Assembly (NCBI GenBank): GCA_021401465.1 | Contig: JADDMT010000139.1 | Span: 1-64,000 of the forward strand | From: Teratosphaeria epicoccoides | Taxonomy: Eukaryota > Ascomycota > Dothideomycetes > Mycosphaerellales > Teratosphaeriaceae | Length of the DNA stretch: 64,000 nucleotides | Direction of reading: 5' to 3' | Notes under the pieces: generated by a model | Database searches by the model: none | What the model saw: only the letters and a program-made list of their open reading frames with translations | Told to the model about the DNA's origin: nothing | In this document: positions 42,258-52,381 of the stretch, piece after piece | Position numbering within the stretch: the first letter of the stretch is position 1 | Layout: each line of letters begins with the position of its first letter | Made by a program: the position numbers and the translations under genes

Positions 42258-44391
42258 ATGGCGCCCTCCGCCATGTCCAACGGCACCGCTACCAATGGCA
42301 CATCGGGCTTGACACCTCACACTGGCAATGGCCTCTCGGCCAACGACAACATTCAGCGATTTGCAGCACCCAGTAGGCCTATGAGCCCGCACTCAGCGCA
42401 CACGCTCTTCCACCCAAAGACGAGATGTTTCGTTTAGTAAGTTTTGGCGGGATAAGAGACAAAGACAGAAGGGAAGGCCATGTACTTACAGAAATGCAGC
42501 GGACTTCAGCCGCGAGCAGTGCAGGGCATGCTCGATTTCGACTACATTTGCAAGCGCAAGACGCCGTCAGTTGCTGGCATCATCTACACATTCGGTGGCC
42601 AGTTCGTCAGCAAGATGTACTGGGGCACATCTGAGACCCTCCTCCCGGTGTACCAAGCCACCGAGAAGGCCATTGCCAAGCACGCAGACGTCGACACGGT
42701 AGTCAACTTTGCCTCGTCCCGATCCGTTTACCAGTCCACCATGGAGCTTATGGAGTACCCGCAAATCAAGTGCATTGCCATCATTGCTGAGGGTGTGCCA
42801 GAGCGTCGCGCCCGCGAGATCCTGCACGTTGCAAAGAAGAAGGGCGTCACCATCATTGGTCCAGCCACCGTCGGTGGTATCAAGCCGGGTGCGTTCAAGA
42901 TTGGTAACACTGGTGGTATGATGGACAACATTGTGGCCTCCAAGCTGTACCGCGCTGGCTCCATCAGCTACGTCTCCAAGTCTGGTGGCATGTCCAACGA
43001 GCTCAATAACATCATTGCCAACACGACAGATGGTGTATGCGAGGGTGTTGCCATTGGTGGTGACAGATACCCGGGTACCACTTTCATCGACCATATGCTT
43101 CGATACCAGGCAGACCCAGACTGCAAGGCCATCGTGCTGCTTGGTGAGGTCGGTGGTGTTGAAGAGTACCGTGTAATTGAGGCTGTCAAGAACGGGACCA
43201 TCAACAAGCCCGTCGTCGCCTGGGCCATCGGTACCGTGGCAAGCATGCTCAAGACCGAGGTCCAGTTCGGCCATGCTGGCTCCATGGCCAATTCGCAGCT
43301 CGAGTTCGCTGCTACCAAGAACAGGATGATGCGGGAAGCTGGCATTCACGTCCCAGAGACGTTCGAAGAGCTGCCCAACCTGCTCTCCAAGGTCTACCAA
43401 GGCCTCGTCCAGCAAGGTACCATCAAGCCCAAGCCCGAGCCTGCCGTACCCAAGATCCCGATTGATTACTCCTGGGCGCAGGAGCTCGGCCTCATCCGTA
43501 AGCCAGCTGCCTTTATCTCCACCATCTCAGACGACCGTGGCCAAGAGCTTCTTTACGCTGGTCTGCCCATTACCGATGTCTTCAAGGAGAACATCGGTAT
43601 TGGTGGTGTCATGTCCCTCCTATGGTTCCGTCGCAGATTACCCGACTACGCCGGCAAGTTCTTGGAAATGGTTCTCATGCTCACCGCTGATCACGGTCCG
43701 GCCGTGTCTGGTGCCATGAACACCATCATTACCACCCGTGCCGGCAAGGACCTGATCTCCGCACTTGTCTCTGGTCTGCTCACTATCGGTTCCCGCTTCG
43801 GTGGTGCGCTCGACGGCGCCGCAGAGGAGTTCACCAAGGCGTACGACAAGGGTCTGAGCCCGCGCGACTTCGTTGACATAATGAGAAAGGAAAACAAGCT
43901 GAGTAAGTTACCCTCCCAGGCGCAATCTAATCATCCGTCGTTGACAAAGCACAGTCCCTGGTATCGGCCACCGCGTTAAGTCCCGCAACAACCCCGACCT
44001 CCGCGTGACGCTCGTCAAAGAATTCTGCCAAAAGAATTTCCCAAGCACCAAACTCCTCGACTACGCCATCGCCGTCGAGACCGTCACGACCTCCAAGAAA
44101 GACAACCTGATCCTGAACGTCGACGGCTGCGTGGCCGTCTGCTTTGTCGATCTCATGCGGAATTGCGGCGCTTTCAGCGCAGAAGAGGCGGAAGACTACT
44201 TGAAAATGGGTGTGCTGAACGGTTTGTTCGTGCTCGGTCGCTCCATCGGTCTCATTGCGCATTTCTTGGACCAGAAGAGGCTGCGGACGGGTCTGTACAG
44301 GCATCCGTGGGATGATATTACCTACCTGCTTCCGGAGCTAGGCAGGGGTGCGCCGGGCAATGAGGGACGCGTAGAGGTCAATGTAAAGTAG
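42258..44391 (+). CDS. acl1: ATP-citrate lyase subunit 1 (catalytic, phospho-histidine and citrate synthase-like)
   Basis: Three exons: 42258-42436, 42500-43902 and 43955-44391, giving 672 aa. The first acceptor must be the ATGCAG ending at 42499, because it joins CFV to YGLQPRAVQGMLDFD. The CTTACAG eight bases upstream would create an immediate stop. The protein carries the CoA-ligase part with the phospho-His in FGHAGSMAN (H318) and then the citrate-synthase-like part (PGIGHRVKSRNNPD spans the last junction). It acts in the cytosol with Acl2 to make acetyl-CoA from citrate. Retention of intron 1 also gives a stop at its first codon. There is no signal peptide. The gene is convergent with VPS11. 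Confidence 0.96.
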
Positions 44392-44991
44392 ACGCGCGCT
44401 GCTGTGGCGTTCGCACGCCGAGCGGTTGAGCTCGAGCGGCTCTTCCTGCGTTTTCGGCTGCGATGGGCGCTGAGAGCATGTGCGACAAAGCGAACACAGA
44501 TCATGCTGGCGCGGGTTCTGTCGAGATACAGCTATAATGATTTTGACACGGATCGCCATGCCAACTTTCGTCTTTGACTATCAAGGTAGAGTTGATGGTG
44601 TGTCGGCTTGACCTGGCAAGTGAGTTCTTCGGCGCAATGTTATGTTGCCGGACGGGCTTCTTGGGGCGAATGTCTCGAAGATTTATTCGGATAGTGCGTC
44701 AGATCCTTGGTCCCCAGTAGTTGCTAACCCCCTACAAAATTGCTATTGTCGAACAGTTGATTTTCAAGGAAGACAGTCAATTCCTCAGACATGCATCGTA
44801 GGTGGTTTATAGGATTTCAAGAATGTAGGTCGTGTTATGTAACATCTGTACCCAAAGACAGCAGGCAAGGCACATATATGTGCCCGAGGTATCAGGCTCT
44901 CCCTTCCATTCCACCGGACCCACCGGCAGCCACGTGACCATTCCTCGCGCCATATTCATATCCTCCCATTCGACTCGCGAGAGTGAACCGC
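44392..44991. other. Convergent intergenic region
   Basis: Lies between the 3' ends of acl1 and VPS11. No coding, RNA or repeat feature was seen. Confidence 0.5.
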
Positions 44992-47900
44992 TTACTCCGC
45001 AACAACAGCCCCGCTGGCGCCCATGACTCCCCTTCCGAACCACTCACTCACGGTGCCAAATCGATCCCCGCTCCTCCCCAACGCATCCCTGAACAACTCA
45101 TGCCTACCCGCGCTCTCTTCCTGCGCTCGCCTGACCTCCCTCACCATCGCATTCTGCGGGGCGCATATCGGACACTCAATCTCCTCTACTTCCTGCTTGT
45201 CCGTGACATTGAGGCAGCGTTGGTGGAAACTGTGTTTACACAAAAATTGCACGGTCGGGAGGTCCAAGCTCGCGCCGCAAGTGGAGCAGCGTGTTGCAGA
45301 GAAAGACTCTGGTTGTGTGGAAAGGGATGTTAGGGACTGCATTTTCGAAGCCGTGTCGGTGCGGTACGAAGTGATCTGGCGACGATTCGATTCGATCTCT
45401 TCTCGTTCTCGAGAAATGGTTTTCGCGAGGTAGGATTTCACGAGCGACATGGTTGCTACAGCATTTGTGGAGAGAGTCTGTATGACTTGCAGTGGAGCCA
45501 TGAGGCCGTCCTCTTCGATCTTCTTGAGCACGGCATCGACTTCGGGACCGGCTTCTTCAAGGATCTGCGGCGAGGAGGTGAAGTAAGCGAGGGCGGCGGG
45601 ATAGAGAGAGGGCTCTTCGGGCCCGTATTTGTGCAGGGCGCGAATCGCGCCTCGGGTGTCGTGGGCGGAAGTATAGGAGCGGAAGACGTCAGCCCGGAGG
45701 CCCTGACGTTCGGAGACGAGGATGGTGCCGTCGCGGAACTTTTCGAGGTCGGAGAGGAGAAGAACGTTGGATGTGTCGATGGGGACGCTCTTCTCTTCAA
45801 TGAGCTGACGGGCTCTTCGCTCCCATTCGGTCTTCTCTTCAGCGCGGCTGGTGCTTGCTTGGTGGAGATAGATCTCAAAAAGTGTGGTGTACAGATCTGC
45901 CTTTTGATCTGCCTTCAGGTCATCACTCGTAATCAAGGCCTCCAGAAACTCGATGAACTGGTCTGGGTGATCGATGAACGCCGAGAAGGCTATGCGGGGC
46001 TTTGGCACGTCGTACTCGATGTACTCTTCTGTCGTCGTCTCCACAACTTGAGTGGCCCTCTGCTCGCTGGCTGGTGCCGTGCCAACACTCATGCCTGGCA
46101 ACGGAATCAGCGATACCAGATTCTGCACAGCAGACTTAGCCGCAGTCCCGAACCCGCCGGTGGACTCTGCTTCAGGAGGAGCTTTGTGAACCATGACGGC
46201 ATCCTTCTTTGGCCGGTACTGGCCCAGGAAGTAATCAATAAAGAGCTTCGTAGCGTCCTTTGGCTCGTGCTCCAGCAGCACAGTGCCGTATTTCATGAAA
46301 TTGTCGTAAGCATCCTTCGGATTCAAGCGTACAATGTACGCCAAAGCCTCCGCGTACCACTTCAAATCCTCGATCATGATGTCAACGACTAGGCCATGTT
46401 CTTCATGCCTACGTGCCAGGAAAGCGGCTTGCTCATAGTAGCCGCCTTGTCGACACATCACGATGGCAGTGTCAAGGTCGAACTTCAGCTCGCCTGGCTG
46501 GTGTATGAACTCCTCCAACTTATGCACGTCTTTCAGCTTAGCATAACAGTTCAGCAGTAAAGTCGTGTGATCCGAGGTCGCCTTGCCTTCCTCATGCAAT
46601 GCTTCTAGGTAGTCAATCAAATTTCGGAGGTGCTGATTGTCCAAGAATTTGCGTATGATCTGCGAAGGCTCAGTGTTGTCAATGGCCTGCAGATACTGCT
46701 GCATGGCAGTGTCATAGTCGCCCTTCTGGTATAGATAATCTCCAAACTTTCGGTGAATCACGTTCTGCTGGACCTTGTCGACATTGTACTTGCGGGCCAT
46801 GCTGATAGCAAGTAAGTAAAGGCCACGCTGGTAGATGACATCAAGCTTCTGCTGGAAAGATCGCTCATGGTAGCGATAGAGCTTGCCATCTATGTCAAGC
46901 AAAAACACATCGCCCCAGATGCTGAAGATGACATTGACTTGGCTGTTTAGGGTTTCTTGATACGCTATCAGCTTCAGATCGGGGTTGAGGATCGTAAAGG
47001 TTGAACTATTCAGCAGACTTTCAGCTTGAGTTCCGCCGAAAGTGCGAAGGGCATTGGCTGCAAAGCTGTTGCTCTTGGGCGGCGACACCACCAATATATT
47101 GTCTTTGTGGACACCGACAAGCTTTTTGGCGCCCTCATAAGCGTAAGCAGGCGACTTGCTTCGGAGGCTGTACATGTAGATTGCATCGTCTCGAGCCACA
47201 ATAATGTCTTTCGACGCTGGCTCAAGAGTCATGCACCCAACAGCGCAGCCATGGTCGTCCAAGTTCCGTGCGGGTGTGCCTTGCTTGCTCCCTGATATTA
47301 TCAGGCCACGAATGTGCGATGTGGTGGCGATGTATAGAGCAGTCTGATTGGCTTCGCGAAACTCCAAGCCAGTGATGGGCTCTTCAGACTCGAAAACAGT
47401 CCGCTGTTTAGTCCCTCGGTCATGGATGAGGTCGCCACGAACGACAGTCACGGCTCCGTTGCCGAAGCCTACAGCTACCTGAGCCATATCACCGGTGACT
47501 GTAAAGGCGGTGACAGGGAAGTTCCTGCGGCCATTTTGGACGTGGAGGGTGCAGAGACACTTGGGCAGGGCAGTCTTCTTCTCCGCCTGATCCAGGTTCC
47601 AGACCTTGAGCTCCGGCTCGTGTGATAGGTCTTCCGCCAAAGTGACAAGGTAGCTGGTATCCGGGACCTGCTTGACGTGGGTAAGACTCGCGCCGTGGGC
47701 CCGCCAGGACCGCGTAGACTTGAAGCTCTGGTCAAGGAGATGCAGAGTGCCGTTAGGGGTGCCGACAATGATTTGACTTGCGCCGGCGACGATCGAGGCT
47801 ATGCTCGATTGCTAGGAGACCTTAGCAAAGTAGGATGACCGGAGCAGTGTCTGCTGCATACATCGAGCTTGATGGCCCCCTCGCCATCCGGAAGGTGTAC

Positions 47901-47999
47901 TTGGGAGACATCGAAGAAGCGGAAGGCTTTCCACTAGCATGTCATTAGCAAAAGGGCCCCTTGATATAAATCACAACCGCTTACCGACGTCAGCGCCAT
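44992..47999 (-). CDS. VPS11: Vps11/Pep5, core subunit of the HOPS and CORVET tethering complexes
   Basis: Three exons on the minus strand: 47999-47985 (five codons), 47933-47862 and 47811-44992, giving 968 aa. The 51- and 50-nt introns rebuild MALTSWKAFRFFDVSQV, the usual N-terminus, followed by QSSIASIVAGAS. The N-terminal half is a beta-propeller, followed by an alpha-solenoid with clathrin-type repeats (GDYDTAMQQYLQAIDNTEPS region). The C-terminus carries a RING-H2 finger at 871-912: CSTC, CKHSFHQRC and CPIC. Vps11 bridges the Vps-C core in HOPS and CORVET at endosomes and vacuoles, where it tethers membranes before SNARE fusion; the RING is used for assembly with Vps18. The assignment rests on the whole architecture. 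Confidence 0.95.
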
Positions 48000-48190
48000 G
48001 CTATCGAGCCATCTGGGAACTGGATACCTGCAATGGATTGGACGTGGTGGACTCTGGAGGCAAAGTCGAGCTGGAAGCATCAGTGCTACTATCAACGCAT
48101 ACGTGCTCAGTCCTACGCCTGCTTGCCGCTTACTGCTAGATTCTGACTCGCGAAAGATCATGTGAACGAAGCAGCTCTCTTCAGGTCGGG

Positions 48191-48277
48191 ACAACGACAA
48201 CAACAACAACAATAACAACAACAATAACAATAACAATAACAACAACAACAACAACAACAACCACCACCACAACAACC
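48191..48277. repeat. (AAC/AAT)n trinucleotide repeat in the SmF 5' leader or promoter
   Basis: About 29 triplets, mostly AAC with interspersed AAT and three ACC near the end, stop about 58 bp before the SmF start codon. If transcribed, the leader would carry a CA/AAC-rich unstructured run. Confidence 0.9.
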
Positions 48278-48335
48278 ACGGACAATACCCTTTCCGCACA
48301 CTACTTCGGTACACACACTGCTCCATACCACAACC

Positions 48336-48664
48336 ATGAGCGTACGCTTCACCTGACCCTACACCAACCCTCCAGTCACTGACATACCCAGTTCGTCCCC
48401 CTCAACCCGCGGCCCATGCTGCAACAACTCGTCGACAACGACGTGCGCATCCGCCTCAAATGGGGCCAGACCGAATACACCGGCCGCCTGGTATCCGTCG
48501 ACTCCTACATGAACGTGCAGCTGAGCGGAGCGGAAGAATGGATCGCCGGCAAGAACACAGGCGCGCTGGGCCAGGTGCTCATCAGGTGTAACAATGTGCT
48601 GTGGATTAGCGCGAATCGGGACAAGGATGGGGCCGCAAACGGGGATGCTGAGATGGCGGGGTGA
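48336..48664 (+). CDS. SMX3: Small nuclear ribonucleoprotein F (SmF)
   Basis: Two exons, 48336-48341 (Met-Ser only) and 48392-48664, giving 92 aa. The 50-nt intron has GTACGC and a CCCAG acceptor and joins MS to FVPLNPRPMLQQLV, the usual SmF opening. The Sm fold follows: Sm1 RLKWGQTEYTGRLVSVDSYM with the conserved Gly and Asp, Asn of MNVQL, and Sm2 with LGQVLIRCNNVLWI. SmF is one of seven Sm proteins that form the ring around the Sm site of U1, U2, U4 and U5 snRNAs. It starts about 340 bp from VPS11, transcribed in the opposite direction. Assignment as SmF rather than LSm6 rests on the FVPLNPRP start and the RCNNVLWI block. Confidence 0.95.
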
Positions 48665-49145
48665 GGTGGTGGAGGGGCCAGTAAGTGATGGGAGGGATGA
48701 TCGAATGAGACCGGTGATTCGAGGAAGCTGGATCGGTCGCGATACCGTGTGCCCGGCCTTGTGCGCGGAGGCGTGGGATGGGGCGAGGCCACTGTGGTCT
48801 TCGATGCGGCGTGCTGCGCGAGGAGAGGGGCAGGAGCGAGGCGTTCGGACTTCACAGACGGAGGTGCGATGGCGCATGGGTCAGTGGAGCCTGCGAAACT
48901 CAGCCATGGGGATCGTCGCTAAAAGGCTCTCTCTTCACAACCACAGCGGACTTCTGAAAATACAAAAGTCTGGAAGCATCGTGAAAATGTCGTTGTGTTT
49001 CACGCCACATTTGTCGGCATCTACCTAGTCGAAACAACAAAAGGGTATCGAGCGTAGAATGTATCAATCGCACTCACACCCAAACGCCATCTCATGTCCT
49101 TCGTCATCCCGTCTATCCGTTCGTCCAACTTCGTCCCATCGCTGC
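48665..49145. other. Convergent intergenic region
   Basis: No gene was seen between the 3' ends of SmF and the phosphatase-like gene. Confidence 0.5.
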
Positions 49146-50975
49146 TCAAATCCTCTCATGCGGCACCACAGGTTTTAGCCCATGCTCAAACTCCTGACTC
49201 GCTCGCGGCGTATAATCCTTCACAGGCCCGCCCGGCCTACCCTCCACCTCCTTCTGCTCCAACTCCCAACTTCCCACCCTCTCGTGTCCCACCGGACTAT
49301 CCCCGCTCCTCTCCACCGTCGCGCCGACCTTCGCACCGTTTTTCAGAGTGAGATCCTGATCCGAAGCCAACTTCTGACTCCCCTTGAACCCACCCGACTC
49401 GCTCTTCCGTCTCCTCTCCACACGATAGAAGCGAATACCACCACACAACACCATACCCGCGATGACCAGTCCGATCACAGCCAACGCAACGACCGCTCCA
49501 ATCACTCCACCAACGACCGCGCCCAGCTGTCCTTCTACTTCACTGTCCTCTATGATCCCTGAATATTCCTCCGCAACCGTGGTGTTGAATGCCGCACAAA
49601 AAATGGCCTCACTCCCGCACGCCGTACACCAATCACTGATCGCCGGCACAACAAGCTTAGCCATTTCCTGGTGGAAGTCCGTCCAAAGCATGTTCGTCTC
49701 ACTTGGCCCATTACCAAACAACGGATAACTCTGCAAGCTCGCAGCCGCATCATTCGCGCTGCTATCCACGCTCTGCCCCGTCCCATTCTGGAAGTAGAAG
49801 CGCACCCACAGATCCTCCTCCGCCGGGAAGGACAAGAAAGAAGTGGTATTGTCGGTTATGGAGTACAGCTCGAAGACTATGACTGATGCGAAGTCCGGGA
49901 TGCCGCCGAAGTTGGAATTGAGGTGCGGAAGGCCAAGAAGTGAGAAGAGGGACATCATGGGCGGGAATTCGCCAAAGAGAAGAGAGAGCTTGGACCTTGT
50001 GCCTTGGGAGCGAATTGCTGATTCGAGCTGCATAAGCATCTTTGCCAAAAGCATATTACCTGCGATCGTGGATATGGAACCTATAACATTCTCTGCGAGC
50101 TCGTTCTGGCCAGTGTAGGTATTCGTCCTTGTCATGTTGGTAAGGTAGGCGCGCTGTTGTTTGTCTGCGAAGAATTTTAGCTGGCTGAGATAGGAGGCGT
50201 TCGAGGCCGGATCAATGTATTGAGGTTCGGCAAGGAGGGCGTTGACGGTTGTGTCGTGCAGGTTCTGGTAATTGACGTAATCATAAATCTGGTAAGCGTT
50301 GCTGTAGTCCCACGCGTCTGGCGACAGGACGGTTTCAAGCAATGGAGGTCCCACAGCCTGGTAGACATCGTAACTCGATGCGTTCACAGACTCGAAGTGC
50401 GCTTGCTCATCAGCCTCAAGGACCGACTGTGCGAGCGCCGGACACCATTCATTCCCGGCCAGATAGGGGAATTGCGCGTCATAGCTGCCAGTCACATGCA
50501 AATGTGGGTATTGGTAACCTAGAAGCGGAGCTTCGATATATGACCCATTCGCCAGCATACTCGTCGGATCCAATGCCGGCGCCGCGCTGGTGTTGAGCGT
50601 AAAGGCCGGGTAAAGGCCCTGCAAAAACGCCTGCGCGGAAGCGATCGTGTATTGCAAGTCCGCCGCCAGTATATACAGTTCTCTCGGGTTGATGATGTCG
50701 GTGTTCAGGCCAACTATGGGGGCGGACGTCGCCCCTGTGCTGTCGCCAGCAGAGGTAATATAGCGTTCGCGAAAGGCGGAACCGGATGCATATTGCTCTC
50801 GCGCGCCGAGTGAGGTGAGAATTCTCGGGAGGGAGCCAAGAGAATCGGGCGTGCGCTCGCCTGTGCGGGAGAAGATCACGGAGGACCAGACTGTGTAGAT
50901 GTCGTCGGCGCGGGCGGTGCTGGAAGCAAAGACGAGGAACGCAGTTGCAAGGGAGCCTGCGAGGAGTGAAGGCAT
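49146..50975 (-). CDS. Membrane-anchored histidine-acid-phosphatase-like protein, catalytic His missing
   Basis: Single exon of 609 aa from the ATG at 50975. A signal peptide covers about residues 1-23. The expected catalytic motif RHGxRTP reads RTGERTP (37-43), so Thr38 stands where the phosphate-accepting His should be. The rest keeps the branch 2 phosphatase layout, with many N-glycosylation sites, but I find no clear HD/HE proton-donor motif before the C-terminus. A hydrophobic segment of about 28 residues near 480-510 (GAVVGGVIGAVVALAVIGLV) is followed by a basic juxtamembrane stretch (RVERRRK) and a cytosolic tail of about 95 residues. This predicts a type I membrane protein with an extracellular phosphatase-like domain that is probably inactive. 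A binding or sensing role is possible but unproven. Confidence 0.82.
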   Translation of the reverse strand: MPSLLAGSLATAFLVFASSTARADDIYTVWSSVIFSRTGERTPDSLGSLPRILTSLGAREQYASGSAFRERYITSAGDSTGATSAPIVGLNTDIINPRELYILAADLQYTIASAQAFLQGLYPAFTLNTSAAPALDPTSMLANGSYIEAPLLGYQYPHLHVTGSYDAQFPYLAGNEWCPALAQSVLEADEQAHFESVNASSYDVYQAVGPPLLETVLSPDAWDYSNAYQIYDYVNYQNLHDTTVNALLAEPQYIDPASNASYLSQLKFFADKQQRAYLTNMTRTNTYTGQNELAENVIGSISTIAGNMLLAKMLMQLESAIRSQGTRSKLSLLFGEFPPMMSLFSLLGLPHLNSNFGGIPDFASVIVFELYSITDNTTSFLSFPAEEDLWVRFYFQNGTGQSVDSSANDAAASLQSYPLFGNGPSETNMLWTDFHQEMAKLVVPAISDWCTACGSEAIFCAAFNTTVAEEYSGIIEDSEVEGQLGAVVGGVIGAVVALAVIGLVIAGMVLCGGIRFYRVERRRKSESGGFKGSQKLASDQDLTLKNGAKVGATVERSGDSPVGHERVGSWELEQKEVEGRPGGPVKDYTPRASQEFEHGLKPVVPHERI

Positions 50976-51907
50976 GGTGGACCGACGTCAGACTCTCGAG
51001 CCTTGATGCCACTGTCAAGACGTGCTACTCACGAACAGTCGGGCGACGACCGCGATGAGCACCCAGACACAGAGCCTCAAATTGAGGACAATCCACCGCA
51101 AGTCGAAAAAGGAGCTCTCGAGAACGGCTTCTGCGGACCAGAATGTCAGCAGTATACATAGCTTCCACTTTGGTCCATAATCCCGCCGAGACCCGGTCGA
51201 ACCGAATCGGCCATCGGGCACCTGAGCATTTGCATTATGCGTCGACCAGCCACTCAGCACGTTGCAGTACCTGTCACTCATACTCGTGGCCGCAGCTTGA
51301 CCCAAACAAGCGCATCGCGATAGCGGCTTGACGCGGGGTCGAAAGAGGTGTTTGAGCTTTACTTCCTTGGGGCACGGGACGCATGCGGTAGGGCTTGCAC
51401 GTGCAACGCCATGTGTTGCGATAGATGCAATGCGCTGCTGCGAAAAACGGTTGATTCTCGAAAGCAGCACCGCCTGATTCCATTCTGACTCATGGCGACC
51501 GAAGTGCTCTGGACTCAGCAGATACGTCCAGTGCTCGAAGCGGGGAGTGACGGGCAAGTCAGCCAGAGTTTATTGGCTGATAAACTCAGCTGTAACCCTG
51601 CAGACGGCCAAGTACCTTCGATAGCCGTGCAGTAGTATACCCGACGACCAGCCGTAGATGAGGCATATTCACATCACACAGCCAGTGCCTATTCGGTCCT
51701 GGGATCCGCATCGCGCACCACACGCATCAAAGTCGCTGGTTGCGGGGCACAGATGAAGCTTCCAGTGCTCCACAGACCGAGGCTTCGTCTGATAGCTAGA
51801 GTAGCAAATGGAGACGACAGTCCCCCCAGACTCCGCTGTGAAACCCGTTAGCGGACACCGACAGGCCAACAACAAAGTCGCAACCGTCCGCCGAGCAGAT
51901 TGCACCC
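50976..51907. other. Divergent intergenic region
   Basis: Between the start codons of the phosphatase-like gene (minus) and the MAPEG gene (plus). The 180-codon minus-strand frame (51557-51015) has no recognisable domain or start context and I do not support it. Confidence 0.45.
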
Positions 51908-52381
51908 ATGGCGCCTGTATCATTGTCCCTGCCCATCCTCAGTATTCCGCTCTACTATGCCCTGGCCATCTACCCTCATGGCCACGCGATCATGATTGCA
52001 TCGCAAGGGAAGCTTGGCGCCCACGACAATCGCAATCCGAAAGCATCTTCATACAATGACGCCCTCAAGAAGCGCCTCACCCCCCGGAAGTTCGCGGCCT
52101 TCGAACGTGCGGAATCATGTCACCGAAACCACCTTGAGAATATGCCTCTTTTCATCGCGGCGGTCTTTGCTGGGTTGCTGGCTGAGCACAGAGCCGGCGA
52201 AGGCGAGATGGGATTGGGAGCATTTTGTGTTGGGTGGTTGGCGATAAGAGTGGTGTATACCGCGAATTATCTTGTGACAGAGACGGTGGGCTGGAGTTAT
52301 TTGAGGAGTTTGTTGTATTTTGCTGGGACTGGATGGGCGTTTGCGATTTTGTGGCGGGCGGCGAAGGAGCTCGGAAACTGA
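51908..52381 (+). CDS. MAPEG-family membrane protein
   Basis: Single exon of 157 aa, the normal size. Four hydrophobic segments can be placed near residues 5-25, 75-95, 103-125 and 133-152. The loop after TM1 carries RAESCHRNHLENMPLF, the MAPEG signature in which Arg/Glu and the HxNxxE-type residues bind glutathione. Family members are integral membrane proteins in eicosanoid and glutathione metabolism (microsomal GSTs, FLAP, LTC4 synthase). Fungal members of this length are mostly uncharacterised. Which branch it belongs to is not clear from the sequence. Confidence 0.9.
   Translation: MAPVSLSLPILSIPLYYALAIYPHGHAIMIASQGKLGAHDNRNPKASSYNDALKKRLTPRKFAAFERAESCHRNHLENMPLFIAAVFAGLLAEHRAGEGEMGLGAFCVGWLAIRVVYTANYLVTETVGWSYLRSLLYFAGTGWAFAILWRAAKELGN

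Noticed and set aside
42567..43415. 282-codon minus-strand open frame
   Set aside because: Antisense to acl1 exon 2; Leu/Val/His composition typical of a shadow frame.
45487..46392. 301-codon plus-strand open frame
   Set aside because: Antisense to the VPS11 solenoid region, without any recognisable feature.
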